Origin: Cryptomeria japonica | Taxonomy: Eukaryota; Streptophyta; Pinopsida; Cupressales; Cupressaceae | Direction: 5' to 3' | DNA: 64,000 nt | Assembly (NCBI RefSeq): GCF_030272615.1 | Contig: NC_081411.1 | Span: forward strand, 42,831,140-42,895,139 | In this document: positions 33,722 to 46,328 of the stretch, piece by piece | How positions within the stretch are numbered: the stretch's first letter is position 1 | Layout: each line of letters begins with the position of its first letter | Program-made: the position numbers and the translations under genes | Notes under the pieces: generated by a model | Seen by the model: the letters and a program-made list of their open reading frames with translations, nothing else | Told to the model about the DNA's origin: nothing | The model's database searches: none

Positions 33722-36585
33722 CCTCATCTAATTATATTTATATTTAACGTTCATATTAAAAGAAAATAGTTTATTTATTTAAGAGTTAGGAGTTATTTCA
33801 TTTTTTATGATTTTAGTATTTTTTTAGATGTATTGATTACAGTTTTTATTATTTTTATAGGTATGTTTTTTAATAGTTTTTATTAACACATTCACCTCTT
33901 GTTATAATTATAGTTATGTTTCTAGATATAATAAACATATCAAAAGATTATACTTTCTCTTATTTACTAATAAAATTAAAAAATATATAAAGTCTTTTTC
34001 CATGGAGAAGGTTAGTTAAAAAATATCAATGAGTTGAAGATTTTTTTTCTAAGGGTAGGGTATGTATGCCTTGTTTAAATAATTTAACTAGACATCTTTT
34101 TTATAAATAGGAATAAAAGGCAATCTCATGTGCTATAAGTCCCTTCTAAAATCAAACTAGATCTCATTAATATATATCATAAACCTTTTAAATGCTCTTA
34201 AACTCCATTTTCTCAACTAATATGAAATATTAAAATTGAACTTCAATTAAAAATTTAGGATATTTTCAATAAAGTTGCTTTCATAAATTATATATTAGTA
34301 GCAAAATGCCACATGAATAAAGAATTTGTAGACACACAAATTCACTTCTATTTTCTTCCTACTAAATCATGTTACTTTTTCTTCTAACAATAAATTCAGC
34401 ATTACCATATATGGATAAAATAATGTGCCCTATAATACCCCTTCTGAAGGACCAAGGCAAAACCTAATGGAACAACTTCTTATTTTTCACACAACAATAA
34501 TATGTTGCACTTGCACCATAACATGTACACAAGTGTCATGAGGAACATAATGAGGAAAGGAAAAAGACAACCAGGATTACCTCACCATTGCACATGCAAG
34601 GTGATACTAGCGGAAGACTAAACAACCACCAGACAAACCAACATGACAACCTACAAGAGAGGTGAAACACCTTCTAAAAGATAAGGTATTGTAACTCACA
34701 ATCACATTCACTCTTGACACCACACAATGATAGGATGAGGAAATCATAAACCTCTAATCCATAGAAAGGTATAGTTTGAACACTAATGACATACTCAAAT
34801 AACAACACCAACAGTGGTAGTCTAGGAGCTATCACAACTCAAGTAGATAAATACACTATCGATTTCTAAGACAAGAAGAAGGACAAGGACACTCACAACT
34901 CCAGTTCGCTCAATAGAACTAAAACAATCTTTAACAAAAAGGGTCAACCTACACAACTAGAGGTTGTCTAACTAGGATACCTCACTCCCTCTCAACCCTA
35001 TCAGGGTTTGAAGGTCGGGTATACACTATACCACATTCACCACAAGATGAAAAATCAACCCAACTATGCCCGAAGTCCAATTTCAAAGGATAGTCGAGGT
35101 TTGGGGGTCAAGGTTCAACATATCGCAAGACAAACAAGGAACCATAAAGGGCCAACATTTGATAAGTTTTCATCAGGAATCGAGGGTCAAGATTATCAAT
35201 ACATTTTCCACATTAAATGAACTTTGAAGTGTAAAGGCTCGATCCACAAAACTTGATACGCCTAGAAAAATTAGTGCAAAGAGACTTTCAAGGGTCAAGG
35301 ATGGGGGGGGTGTTATCACTGTTTTGACTTTTGGGTGATTTTGGTCCATAGTCTGCTAAATTCTGTAAAATTGTGCTTAGCACTTCATCTTGCTCCCAAG
35401 TTGCTAGTCTGAGGGTTTAGGGTTTTTGAAATTTACCCCTTTTCTTTCTAAAGTCTGTGCATTCTTTTTCTATGTTACTTTTTCCACTTAGGTGGAAGGG
35501 TTGGTTTGTCGTAAAGGGGTCCCCCCTTTATTTTTTGCCTTAGGCAGGTCTCTATTAATTATTTATTTTGCGCCCTTTTCCTAAGTTTTTAGTTCTTTGT
35601 CGGGCCCCATAAAAACCTTGCAAGTTTCTAGTTGATCCGACGGTGCACGTGAATTTGCAAAGGAAAATAGCCCGAACTTTACGCTTCGCGAAGCAGCAAA
35701 AAGAATGGCAGGCCCGAAAGATAGGCACATCCCTTGGTTAAAAACTGCTCATCTCAAAGATGATCTAACGGTTGGCGCTATTTCACTTGGTAGAAATGTG
35801 CGGAGTTTACCTTTCATGAAACAACGAAAAGATTGGTAGGCCCAACTGGTGGGTTAAAGAATGAAGGTTAAAGGATGATATCTTGAAGAAGATCTAACGA
35901 CTTGCGTTGTTTCGTAAAGGAAAGATGCTAGGAGTTTATCTTTCACGAAGTTGCGAAAGGGCAATGGGCCCAGCGGAAGGGTGACGTGGAAAATAAAGGA
36001 GGTGCATCTTGAGATAGATTTGACGGTCTGCGTTTTTTCGCAAAATAGCATGAATTTTATCTTTTACGAAGTGGGGTAAGGATGGTGGGCCCGACAAATA
36101 GATTAGTCTTGGTTTTTAAAGGCCGATCAACTTGGAGTTGATCGAATGGCCCATGTTGATTTGCAACCAGAAGCAACACAAAATTTACCTTTCTCAAAGT
36201 GGCAAAATGAGTAGGTAGTTACATGGCGGATGATGTGGCAGAACAGTTGGATGCTTGGCTAAGGCAAAAGGTAATTTTTTAGGTACACGTGGCTCCAAAG
36301 GATTGTGAAGGGCCCACTTTGATTGAGCAGTGATGGTGATGAAATTCATGGCTAGGTAAAACACGTGGTAGTTAAGATGTGGAGTCTGATGGAGTTCTTG
36401 AACGAATGAATGGCTGACATGTAAGAGTTACTTGTCGGAAGTCAATAAGGCAGGTGGATTATGTGCAGAGGGCCAACTTCAAAGGATAAAGGATGTTAAA
36501 GGCTACACATCTCAAAAGAGATCCAACGATGAGCGTTGTTTCGTAGCCCGAAGATGCAAGGTTTTTAAACTTCGCGAAACAACAT
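33722..36585 (+). repeat. ~3.0-kb tandem duplication, copy 1, right part
   Basis: Continues copy 1 after the Tat insertion and matches 36742-39602 with scattered substitutions (a few percent by eye). It is non-coding. It holds a G-run followed by tgttatcactg at 35311, which looks like a polypurine tract and LTR start, and ~125-bp foldback repeat units from 35636. It ends at cgaaacaac next to copy 2, with about two extra bases at the junction. Confidence 0.92.
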
Positions 36586-39500
36586 ATAATATACTATAAA
36601 TCAATTGGTAAGCAATGTTTTTTAATTAATAATTACTTTAACATTTTAAAGAGTACTTAGAATTATTTTATTTTTCAATAATAATATAATAAATCATGAA
36701 AAAAAAACAATTTTAAAGATAAACAAAAATAAAAATTACTTTCACTCATCTAATTATATTTATATTTAACGTTCATATTAAAAGAAAATAATTTATTTAC
36801 TTAAGAGTTATGAGTTATTTCATTTTTTATGATTTTAGTATTTTTTTAGATGTATTGATTACAGTTTTTATTAATTTTATAGGTATGTTTTTTAATAGTT
36901 TTTATTAACACATTCACCTCTTGTTATAATTATAGTTATGTTTCTAGATATAATAAACATATCAAAAGATTATACTTTCTCTTATTTACTAATAAAATTA
37001 AAAAATATATAAAGTCTTTTTCCATGGAGAAGGTTATTTAAAAAATATCAATGAGTTGAAGATTTTTTTTCTAAGGGTAGGGTATGTATGCCTTGTTTAA
37101 ATAATTTAACTAGACATCTTTTGCATAAATAGGAATAAAAGGCAGTCTCATATGCTATAAGTCCCTTCTAAAATCAAACTAGATCTCATTAATATATATC
37201 ATAAACCTTTTAAATGCTCTTAAACTCCATTTTCTCAGCTAATGTGAAATATTAAAAGTGAACTTCAATTAAAAATTTAGGATATTTTCAATAAAGTTGC
37301 TTTCATAAATTACATATTAGTAACAAAATGCCACATGAATAAAGAATTTGTAGACACACAAATTCACTTCTATTTTCTTCCTACTTAATCATGTTACTTT
37401 TTCTTCTAACAATAAATTCAGCATTACCATATATGGATAAAATAATGTGCCCTGTAATACCCCTTCTGAAGGACCAAGGCAAAACCTAATGGAACAACTT
37501 CTTATTTTTCACACAACAATAATATGTTGCACTTGCACCATAACATGTACACAAGTGTCATGAGGAACATAATGAGGAAAGGAAAAAGACAACCAGGATT
37601 ACCTCACCATTGCACATGCAAGGTGATACTAGCGGAAGACTAAACAACCACCAGACAAACCAACATGACAACCTAAAAGAGAGGTGAAACACCTTCTAAA
37701 AGATGAGGTATTGTAACTCACAATCACATTCACTCTTGATACCACACAATGATAGGATGAGGAAATCATAAACCTCTAATCCATAGAAAGGTATAGTTTA
37801 AACACTAATGACATACTCAAATAACAACACCAACAGTGGTAGTCTAGGAGCTATCACAACTCAAGTAGATAAATACACTATTGATTTCTAAGACAAGAAG
37901 AAGGACAAGGACACTCACAACTCCAGTTCGCTCAATAGAACTAAAATAATCTTTAACAAAAAGGGTCAACCTACACAACTAGAGGTTGTCTAACTAGGAT
38001 ACCTCACTCCCTCTCAACCCTATCAGGGTTTGAAGGTCGGGTATACACTATACCACATTCACCACAAGATGAAAAATCAACCCAACTATGCCTGAAGTCC
38101 AATTTCAAAGGACAGTCGAGGTTTGGGGGTCAAGGTTCAACATATCGCAAGACAAACAAGGAACCATAAAGGGCCAACGTTTGATAAGTTTTCATCAGGA
38201 ATCGAGGGTCATGATTATCAATACATTTTCCACATTAAATGAACTTTGAAGTGTAAAGGCTCAATCCACAAAACTTGATATGCTTAGAAAAATTAGTGCA
38301 AAGAGACTTTCGAGGGTCAAGGATGGGGGGTGTGTTATCACTGTTTTGACTTTTGGGTGATTTTGGTCCATAGTCTACTAAATTCTGCAAAATTATGCTT
38401 AGCACTTCATCTTGCTCCCGACTTGCTAGTCTAAGGGTTTAGGGTTTTTGAAATTTACCCCTTTTCTTTTTGAAGTCTGTGCATTCTTTTTCTATGTTAC
38501 TTTTTCCACTTAGGTGGAAGGGTCGATTCATCGTAAAGGGCTCCCCCCTTTACTTTTTGCCTTAGGTGGGTCTCTATTAATGTTTTATTTTGCGCCCTTT
38601 TCCTAAGTTTTTAGTTCTTTGTCGGGCCCCATAAAAACCATGCAAGTTTCTAGTTGATCTGACAGTGCACGTGAATTTGCAAAGGAAAATAGCCCGAACT
38701 TTACGCTTCGGGAAGCAGTGAAAAGAGTGGTGGGCCTAAAAGGCAGGCAGATCCCTTGGTTAAAAACTCTTCATCTCAAAGATGATCTAACAGTTGGCGC
38801 TATTTCGCTTGGTAGAAATGTGCGGAGTTTACCTTTCATGAAACAACGAAAAGATTGGCAAGCCCGGCTGGTGGGTTAAAGAATGAAAGTTAAAGGATGA
38901 TATCTTGAAGAAGATCTAACAACCCGCGTTGTTTCATAAAGGAAAGATGCTAGGAGTTTATCTTTCGCAAAGTTGCAAAAGGGCAATGGGCTCGGCAGAA
39001 GGGTTGACGTGGAAAATAAAGGAGGTGCATCTTGAGATAGATTTGACGGTCCGCATTTTTTCACAAAATAGCATGAATTTTATCTTCCGCGAAGTGGGGA
39101 AAGGATGGTGGGCCCGGCAGATAGATTAGTCCTATTTTTTAAAGGCCAATCAACTTGGAGTTGATCGGATGGCCCATGTTGATTCGCAACCAGAAGCAAC
39201 ACGAAATTTACCTTTCACAAAGTGGCAAAATGAGCTAGCAGTTACATGGCAGATGATGTGGTAGAATAGTTGGATGCTTGGCTAAGGCAAAAGGTAATTT
39301 TTCAGGTACACGTGGCTCTAAAGGATCGTGAAGGGCCCACTTTGATTGAGTGGCGATGGTGATGAAATTCATGGCTAGGTAAAACATGTGGTAGTTAAGA
39401 TGTGGAGTCTGATGGAGTTCTTGAACAAATGAATGGCTGACACATAAGAGTTACTTGTCGGAAGTCAATAAGGCAGGTGGATTTTGTGCAGATGGCTCAC

Positions 39501-39900
39501 TTCAAAGGATAAAGGATGTTAAAGGCTGCACATCTCGAATGAGATCCAACAATGAGCGTTGTTTCATAGCCTGAAGATGCAAGGTTTTTAAACTTCACGA
39601 AACAACGAAAACCATTAGCAGTGATAACTTCATACAGTTAGTGAAAAAGATTAGCGGTCACCGTGGAGAGTAAAGATTGAGCAGATGGTAGAAGATCCAA
39701 CGGCATTGTTTCGCATGAAAAAGATGCAGGAGGCTTATCCTTCATGAAGCAGCGAAATGAAGGTGGGGCCTGTTTTTAAGCAGCATGACCCGAGTAAGGT
39801 AAGGATCGTGCAAGTTCTAGCAGATCTGATGGATGGTGTTGTTTCACATGGAAAAGATGCGAGGTTTTTAGCTTTCACAAAATAGCGAAATGCCTAGATA
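35636..39900 (+). repeat. Diverged ~125-bp foldback units within the LTR-like sequence
   Basis: Units begin with GATCYRACGG-like sequence at about 35636, 35761, 35889, 36015 and 36138 (spacing 125, 128, 126, 123), then 36525; the series repeats in copy 2 and continues beyond it at about 39691 and 39824. Each has a GYGTTGTTTCG-like arm, an A/G-rich middle and a CGAAACAAC/GCGAAA-like arm, so a unit can fold on itself. The units differ by 20-30%, showing old amplification. Confidence 0.75.
36586..39602 (+). repeat. ~3.0-kb tandem duplication, copy 2 (keeps the empty Tat insertion site)
   Basis: Starts ataatatactataaatc and ends cgaaacaac. The site corresponding to the Tat insertion (about 36737-36742) reads ttactttcactcatc, without any LTR sequence and with a single ctttc. 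After 39602 the sequence continues without duplication. Confidence 0.93.
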
Positions 39901-40122
39901 CTAAGAATTTTTTTTTGGTCCATTGGAGCCTTTTTCAAATTCAATTGTGAATTGATTGCCGAAGCATGCAGATTAATGCTTCAATTCATTTCTCTGTTGC
40001 CATATTAAGCCTCAAGTCAACTAAGTTGTAATGTCATTTCAAATAGTTTTGCAGAGGAACCATTGCATAGAGCGAGTTTCTTCAGGTAACAAGTAAGTTC
40101 TACACAATTGTTTAAAAGTTAC
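38333..40122 (+). repeat. Candidate LTR of an unclassified retrotransposon (truncated copy at 35311-36585)
   Basis: The start tgttatcactg follows a G-run (aaggatggggggtg), a typical polypurine-tract/LTR junction. The end near gttaca at 40122 precedes a TGGTATCA motif at 40132 and an ORF at 40200. Only one full copy is in the window; the duplicate at 35311 lacks the last ~520 bp because of the tandem-duplication breakpoint. The ends are inferred, and no target duplication could be tested. Confidence 0.45.
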
Positions 40123-40131
40123 AGTTCGAAT

Positions 40132-40139
40132 TGGTATCA
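40132..40139 (+). promoter_or_regulatory. Possible primer binding site (initiator-Met tRNA type)
   Basis: TGGTATCA matches the first eight bases of the common plant retrotransposon primer site for tRNA-iMet. It stands about 9 bases after the presumed LTR end and 60 bases before the ORF at 40200. Eight bases is a weak match. Confidence 0.35.
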
Positions 40140-40199
40140 TTGGATGCTTAAATTCTCAGAGGTCTGTTGAATTTAAATTGAAATAGTTGTAAATCAAAG

Positions 40200-43100
40200 A
40201 TGGCACCTCAAAGATATTTTATATGGAAGTTAAATTATCAGGATAGAGCTATATGTGATGATTTCCTAGAACAATTAACCATGTCCACTAATGTCGCAAC
40301 CAAAATAAAAGAATTGGTGCCCAAGGCTCCCTGTTTAAGAATTGGAGACGGTTTATATGACAAAGGGAAGTGGTTGAGGGATACATAGATAGGGTTATCA
40401 GGTTTGGGACTCTTGAAAGTAGGATTTGGTTAGAGACATTCCCTTGCTCCAATGAATAGTATATGGGAGTTAGACATGGGAAAATTCATAGTCGCTGGGG
40501 TTTTCATGGATGTAGATTTATTAACCCAGATTGCAAACAATTATGACCCTGTTGCTAAATGTGTGAGAAATGTGAATGGGGGAGCCTTAATTGAGATCAA
40601 TGATGATGAGTTTAGGAACGTATTCAGGCTCAGTGAGGTATCTAATTATTTAGAGCCCATCAACTTTGAAATGCTTGCACAAGTCTACAATGTGCAGAGG
40701 GATCACCTTAGGAGTGGTCCTCTAAAGGAATTTTTTGTCAAAATAGGAGGATTAACTATTGTAGGCCCTAGTACTATGAAACCCTTCTCTCAAAATCTTT
40801 TCACTCTTAGGGCTAAAGGGATGTATTGGTTACTTTATCAGATTTTTGGGGAAGATGCTAAAACAACCATGCCAACCCACTATATGCTAATGATAGCACA
40901 AATTTTAAACCCCTCTTTGGCAGTAACTTTTGATTATACACCTTATCTCACTGGTGCAATTCATGCAGGGCTAATAGGGATTAAAAATGGTAAGGTAGAC
41001 AAACCTTTTGGGTGGTACTCTCTTCTCATGCATATGTTTTTATTTAAAGGTGTTGATTACTTCGCTAATGAAAAGGATCTGGTTAAGGAAAAGGATGGTG
41101 AAGAGATGCCTGTGTAATTATGGAGCACAATTTTGTCTTGGGATAGAGAGGATGCTAGTTACTTGAAGTTTGACAGATGCTTTGCATCCAGACTTAGGAT
41201 TCTCTTATGCCAACAAAACCCTAGGATCCCTAAGGCTCTCCTAGAGTTCCTTAGGCCTAAAGAATTTGTTGAAGGTATCAAGATTGTGCACAACTAGGGT
41301 GATGTATATTTATACCCCGTCTCTATGGTTTTCAGAGGAGTTCCATATTTGCTTCATTATCAAGTCCCATTGAAGATAGGAATTGCAGAGATCCTAAGGC
41401 AAATCAGGGGTGTGCAAGAGGTAGAGCTAACAAATAGGGGAAAAGGGACCATTTTCCCAACCATCACCATTGCTCATCAATTTGTAATCACCAAGGGTGG
41501 CTGGAAACACTTTGATGATTTCTTTCAACCATATAGGTTGTCTATTGCAGTATCAAGATTTGCTAACCCTGAATATTTCTTCAATGGCATGTTGAGAAAG
41601 AGAGCATTATGTAAAGGTAGACCACATCAGTTCCATTTTCCTAAGGATCTAATCAGAAATGAATTCAATCTAGATGAGCAAGAATTGAGAAAAGAAAAAT
41701 GGGTAGCATACAAGAAGGCTCTTGATTTTATTCACCAATTTGATGGTGGTTATGATCCTTTGTCTAGTTTTACTCCCTTTGAGGAGAAAATTAAATTCTT
41801 GATTCTTTATTTTGAAGACCTAATGTAGACATTGAAGGAGAAGAGGGAGGTTATAATGAGGAATGATCTTGAAAGGGCTAAGTTGGTTTTATTCAAGCCT
41901 ACCTTTGCCAAGGTCATCCCTCTGGGTGATTATGTGATGCAAAAGAAGCCAAGGTATAGTGTGCTAGTGCCGGTAACTGGTGAGCCCTCTACTTCAAAAA
42001 GAAAGAGAGTGATAGAACATGTCACTGACATCCAAAACTCCCCTAAAAGGCAAAGGGTGGGAAAAGAGGTGCAAACAGGTGAACCTTTATACTCTCCATC
42101 CCAATCCCCTATCCATGTGGGAGATGAACAAGCAGCAACAAAGCAATTGTTGCAGTTAGGGAGTCTTGGGGAGATTGCCTACTCATATGAAGAAACACAA
42201 GAGGGAATGCCTGAAGAGCCACCGAGTGCTGAGATGAACTTGACTGCAAATGAGTTCAAAGGCAAAGAGCTAGACCCTACTATCAAACAAGCCAATGAGG
42301 AGTTCCTGGCTGATAATAATTTTGTTACAACAGGGTCCTTTATGCAATTTATTTGGAAACAAAACATTGAGTAATTTAAGGCAAGATGTGAGAAGAAAAG
42401 GAATGAGCAACCCCACAAAGATGCAACTACAATGGAGGAAGAGGTGAAGCAAGAAATGATGGCAAAACTCAAAGCCATTACTCCTAAAAAGGAAAGAGAA
42501 ATGGTGTCAAAGGCTAGTGTTTTAATCCTCCCTGAATGGGACATAGCATATGCCTTAGTGCTTGAAGCAGTAAGGAAAGAAACCAAGCCCCTAGAAGGAG
42601 TGACATTCAGTAAGGATAATGTTGCTTTGGTTATGTGGTCCCTAAAGAGGGATGAGAGCAGAAGGAGGAAGGACACCTCAGAATCCATCTACCTAGGAGG
42701 TATGATAGTGAAGAGAGTCAAGACATAGGGGTGGTAAAGGCTACCAGCACAGTTTTAGAAACTGCAAAATTTAGTGTGACAGTGGCTGAGAAGGAAGCAA
42801 AGGAGAGGGTTGATATCCAGGTGAGATTAGAAACATTTCTAAGGGTAATTAATGAGGCCAAAGGAGAGATAGCCAACAGGGATAGTATCATTGCTAAATT
42901 ACAAAGTCAATTGGTAGGGCAATACCAGAAGGGTGAGAACTCCACTCTAATGATTGCATCTTCTCCAGCAAGACCTCCACCCACCAATCTCATCATTGAG
43001 TTTCCCCCTTCTCCTATGACCTCTAGTTTCCAAGCAACTGAAACCATACAAAATGAGATAGAAAAGTTACAACAGGCTCAGGCCTTATTTGCAAGAAAAT

Positions 43101-43783
43101 ATGAAGAAAAGGTCAAAGGTACAATTTTAAAATTTGTTGACTCAGTTAGAGCCTCTATTGTATACATTTACATGAAAAGAATTTTGAATATTTTGACTGA
43201 TTTGAAAGAAGATAAGGCCACTTTGGAGCCAATTCTGAATAAGTGGATGCTTAGGGAAGTGGAGTTGGAGCTTATGTGTTCATCTCATGCAAAGGTAGAG
43301 GCTGATGCCAATATCAAATCCACTTGTGAGTTAGTAAAAGGGATGACTAGATTAGCAAAAGAAAGGGCGGGTGTGAAGAGAAAATCCCACTTATATAAAA
43401 AAGAATATTCTGATCATAAGTATGAGTTGTTTCTCGAGGGTTTTGTTGGTCCAAGTCAGCTGAAAGAGGAAAAGGCATGGCTTGATGAGTTGGGGTATAA
43501 CTTGTCTCAGAGGGTAAATGAGATCATTAATATAGATGACACGTCTTTATTTATTAAGACAATTGAGGAGATTGAGAAAGTAAAGTCACATTATGGTTTT
43601 CTAGAGATAGAGGTTGGGCATATGAGAATCACATGGAAAAGGCTAAATAAGATGAAAAAGAATATTGTTAGCTTCTCCTGGCCAAGTGATGATGTGTTCC
43701 AAGAGTGGAAAAAAAAATATGCAGTACAAGAAGAGAAAGTCCCAGAACAGTTAGAAGATGTTGCAGCGAAACAACAAACTTAA
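40200..43783 (+). pseudogene. Long broken ORF of unknown family, possibly the Gag-like protein of the adjacent LTR element
   Basis: One frame from ATG 40200 to about 42700 carries six stops, all TAG or TAA (40386, 40428, 41115, 41295, 41826, 42372); after a frameshift near 42.7 kb a second frame runs to 43783. The whole would be about 1,190 codons. The first ~540 residues look globular, with conserved-looking segments such as W-L-L-Y-Q-I-F-G-E-D and G-W-Y-S-L-L-M-H-M-F. The middle (42000-42430) is Lys/Ser-rich with an S-K-R-K-R-V basic patch like a nuclear signal. The C-terminal 350 residues are mostly charged helix, probably coiled coil. No protease, RT, zinc knuckle or known domain is recognised. 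Its place just after an LTR-like end and primer-like motif suggests a retrotransposon protein, but I do not know the family. Confidence 0.6.
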
Positions 43784-45417
43784 AAGGCCGTTAGGAAATG
43801 AAATGACTGTATTTTCTTTTCAGTGGAAATCATGGTTGTAACAAACTTTTCCTAGGAAATTCTGAAGCTTGTTTGCATCCATATTGTTATAAATGGATAC
43901 CAAGACTTAGAAAAAATCATCACAATAATTTGTAAAGAAACTCTGCTGAAATATATCTAGGGTTTTTCTAGTTCTCTCGGAAATTACCTTGAGTTATGTA
44001 AAATTTTCAAAAATTAATATGAATATACAGATCAAAGTTTCAGGCCTAAATCTTTTTTGTCTTCTGGTGTGCATTCATTAGTTTTCTAGTTTCATTTGGA
44101 TAATTTAGGGTTATTCAATTGAGCATGGATTGTAAGGCAATCTTATAGATATATTTCTGGCTTTTCGCTTCAGGAGAGGGATTAAATATGTGTGAAATAT
44201 TTCTGTCAGTAGATCAATTGTTTGTAGCTTTGAATTGGATAAATGGTTTTAGTTTTAAAGGGAAAGAACGTATATATATGTCAAGCATGTATGGGGTTCA
44301 TGAAAGCCGAAGTGATGAAATGTATGAGAATGTTCAGTTTTGGAATTCTTGCTTGATTTAGGTGACTATGTAGCCTGGATAAGGCACTGATATCAGTTAT
44401 CTAATTCTTTCTATCTTTCTTGGGATCAAATACTAAAAATGAGCATAATTTTTCTTTAATGTTTCAGTTTTATTGAGGTGATGAAGTCCATAGGTTTTTA
44501 GCATTGGTTTACTATGGATCTCAATTTAAAATTGTGAAAGTATTCACAAAAAGGTATACCCACCCGAGCTTTGGATAAGTTCGAAGTGTAGAAGGTTTTG
44601 TTGAAACCTTGTTATTCTGGAATTCTATTTTCTTGGTGTCCTCTTCATATGCAAACAAAGTTACTAAATTTTCTTATAGGGAGGAATAGGAGGGAATTAG
44701 AATTTGAGAACAATAGGGTGCACTACACTTCATTCCCAAATGAGTGAAATTTATGAGGCTCAACCCTAAACCTCAAAGCCGAAACCATTAAAAAATTATG
44801 ACGTTAGATAGTCAACACAATGTTTTAAAAGATTTAATGATACAACAAGGAGATTCATTTTAAACTCAAATAAAGGTTCCTATAATCAATTACCAACAAT
44901 GTAATAAGCATAAAAGCAACTTGATCAATCATTACACAATCATATTCAGTTCCAACATTCAATCATATAGTACAATTCACATATACTAATATGGTTCATC
45001 CAGTTAATTTACATGCATCTCAATGAGTGAAGTCCATGAAATAATATTACATTACAAGAGGACTCAAATGTGCTATTAATATACAATTACATAACACTAA
45101 CCATACTAAAAATCATAATCAAATACATGAGAAATGGATTCATTGAGCATCTCGGTCTTCTATCCTCTAGACCCCAATAGTGGTATACACATGACCCGAC
45201 CACGTTGAATCAAAAGATCCATTTCGTTTGTGTTAGGAGATAGTTAGATTGGCCACAAGCTCTCACTCAAAACACATAGGGAGAAGGCTTACACACATGT
45301 AAAACACAAAGTATACATGGCCATACACATCATACAAGGAATCCACTAATATCATCAAGAGACAAGTACAAATCCCCATTGAGAATGGACACCTATGACA
45401 CAGCCAAACACTCATAC
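43784..45417. other. Non-coding region after the unknown ORF
   Basis: No gene or clear repeat is seen. A matching 3' LTR for the candidate LTR at 38333 was looked for and not found here, so that element is incomplete or ends by rearrangement. Confidence 0.45.
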
Positions 45418-46328
45418 TTGTAAAATGTGGATTTTGTATAAAACTTAATGGATTATTTTATGAAGTGATGAAAATATAGCATGAAACTTTAATCTGAATC
45501 ATTTTGGATCTCATTTAATGTGATTATTGCGTTTTGTGAAAATTGCCTCATATTGTAAATGTGATGTGAAAAACTTGTGGAAATTTAAGAAATTTTCTTT
45601 GTTTTATTTTGTGCCACATCCATTGATGAATGTGATGAGCCTATGACGTAGGTACTAGAGAGGTTTATAGGAGTGGCTCCCGACTTGACCCTGGCCTAAA
45701 GTGTTTGTGCATGGTTATCGCGTGTGGGATTTATTTTATCAAGTGAAAACTAATAAAACATGAGTAATTAACTAATCAAGATAATGGTTTCCCCACACAT
45801 GCCTTGAGTACTGGTAAAGGCTAAGGATGTGATTGGAAAGACAAGTTCGCTCTGGGAGTTGTGATACTTGTATGATCAAAAATCCTCATCAGTATGAGAG
45901 GGTCTTCATTTCCACCTATGGCACAACCAAACACTCAAGGCATGTGTGGAGCAACCATTATCTTGATTAGTTAACTACCCATGTTTTATAAGTTTTCACT
46001 TGATTAAATGACCCCCACATGTGATAACCACACACAACCACTTTGGGTCAGGTCATGTTGGGAGCCACTCCCATAATGTTGTCTAATAGCTGTGTCCTAG
46101 GCTCATCACATTCACCAACAAAATTGTGGCACACAATCAAACAAACAAAATTTCTCAAATTCCGACAAGTTTTCACATTACATTTACAGTATGAGCTAAT
46201 TTTCACAAAATACTACAATCACATGAAATGGGAATAAAATTGATTCAAATAAAAATTTCATACTATTATTCCACCATTCTACAAAATAATCCCACAAAAA
46301 TTTACACAAAAACCACTTTTACATTTTT
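45418..46328. repeat. Large imperfect inverted repeat (foldback), arms ~400 bp
   Basis: The left arm (about 45418-45815) and right arm (about 45930-46328) are reverse complements with roughly 75-80% identity by eye, around a spacer of about 115 bp. Matching landmarks include atgtgatgagccta in the left arm with taggctcatcacat in the right, and ctaatcaagataatgg with ccattatcttgattag. No protein is encoded. It could be a foldback/MITE-like element or a head-to-head duplication. Confidence 0.85.

Noticed and set aside
36586-39602. Pair of LTRs formed by the two 3-kb copies
   Set aside because: The copies are directly adjacent with no internal region, and their ends (ataat.. and ..acaac) are not TG and CA; a segmental tandem duplication explains them.
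40200-42372. Reassigned or suppressed TAG/TAA codons (all six stops are TAG or TAA)
   Set aside because: Plant nuclear genes use the standard code, and the neighbouring pol genes contain TGA stops as well; C-to-T decay of CAG and CAA codons is enough.
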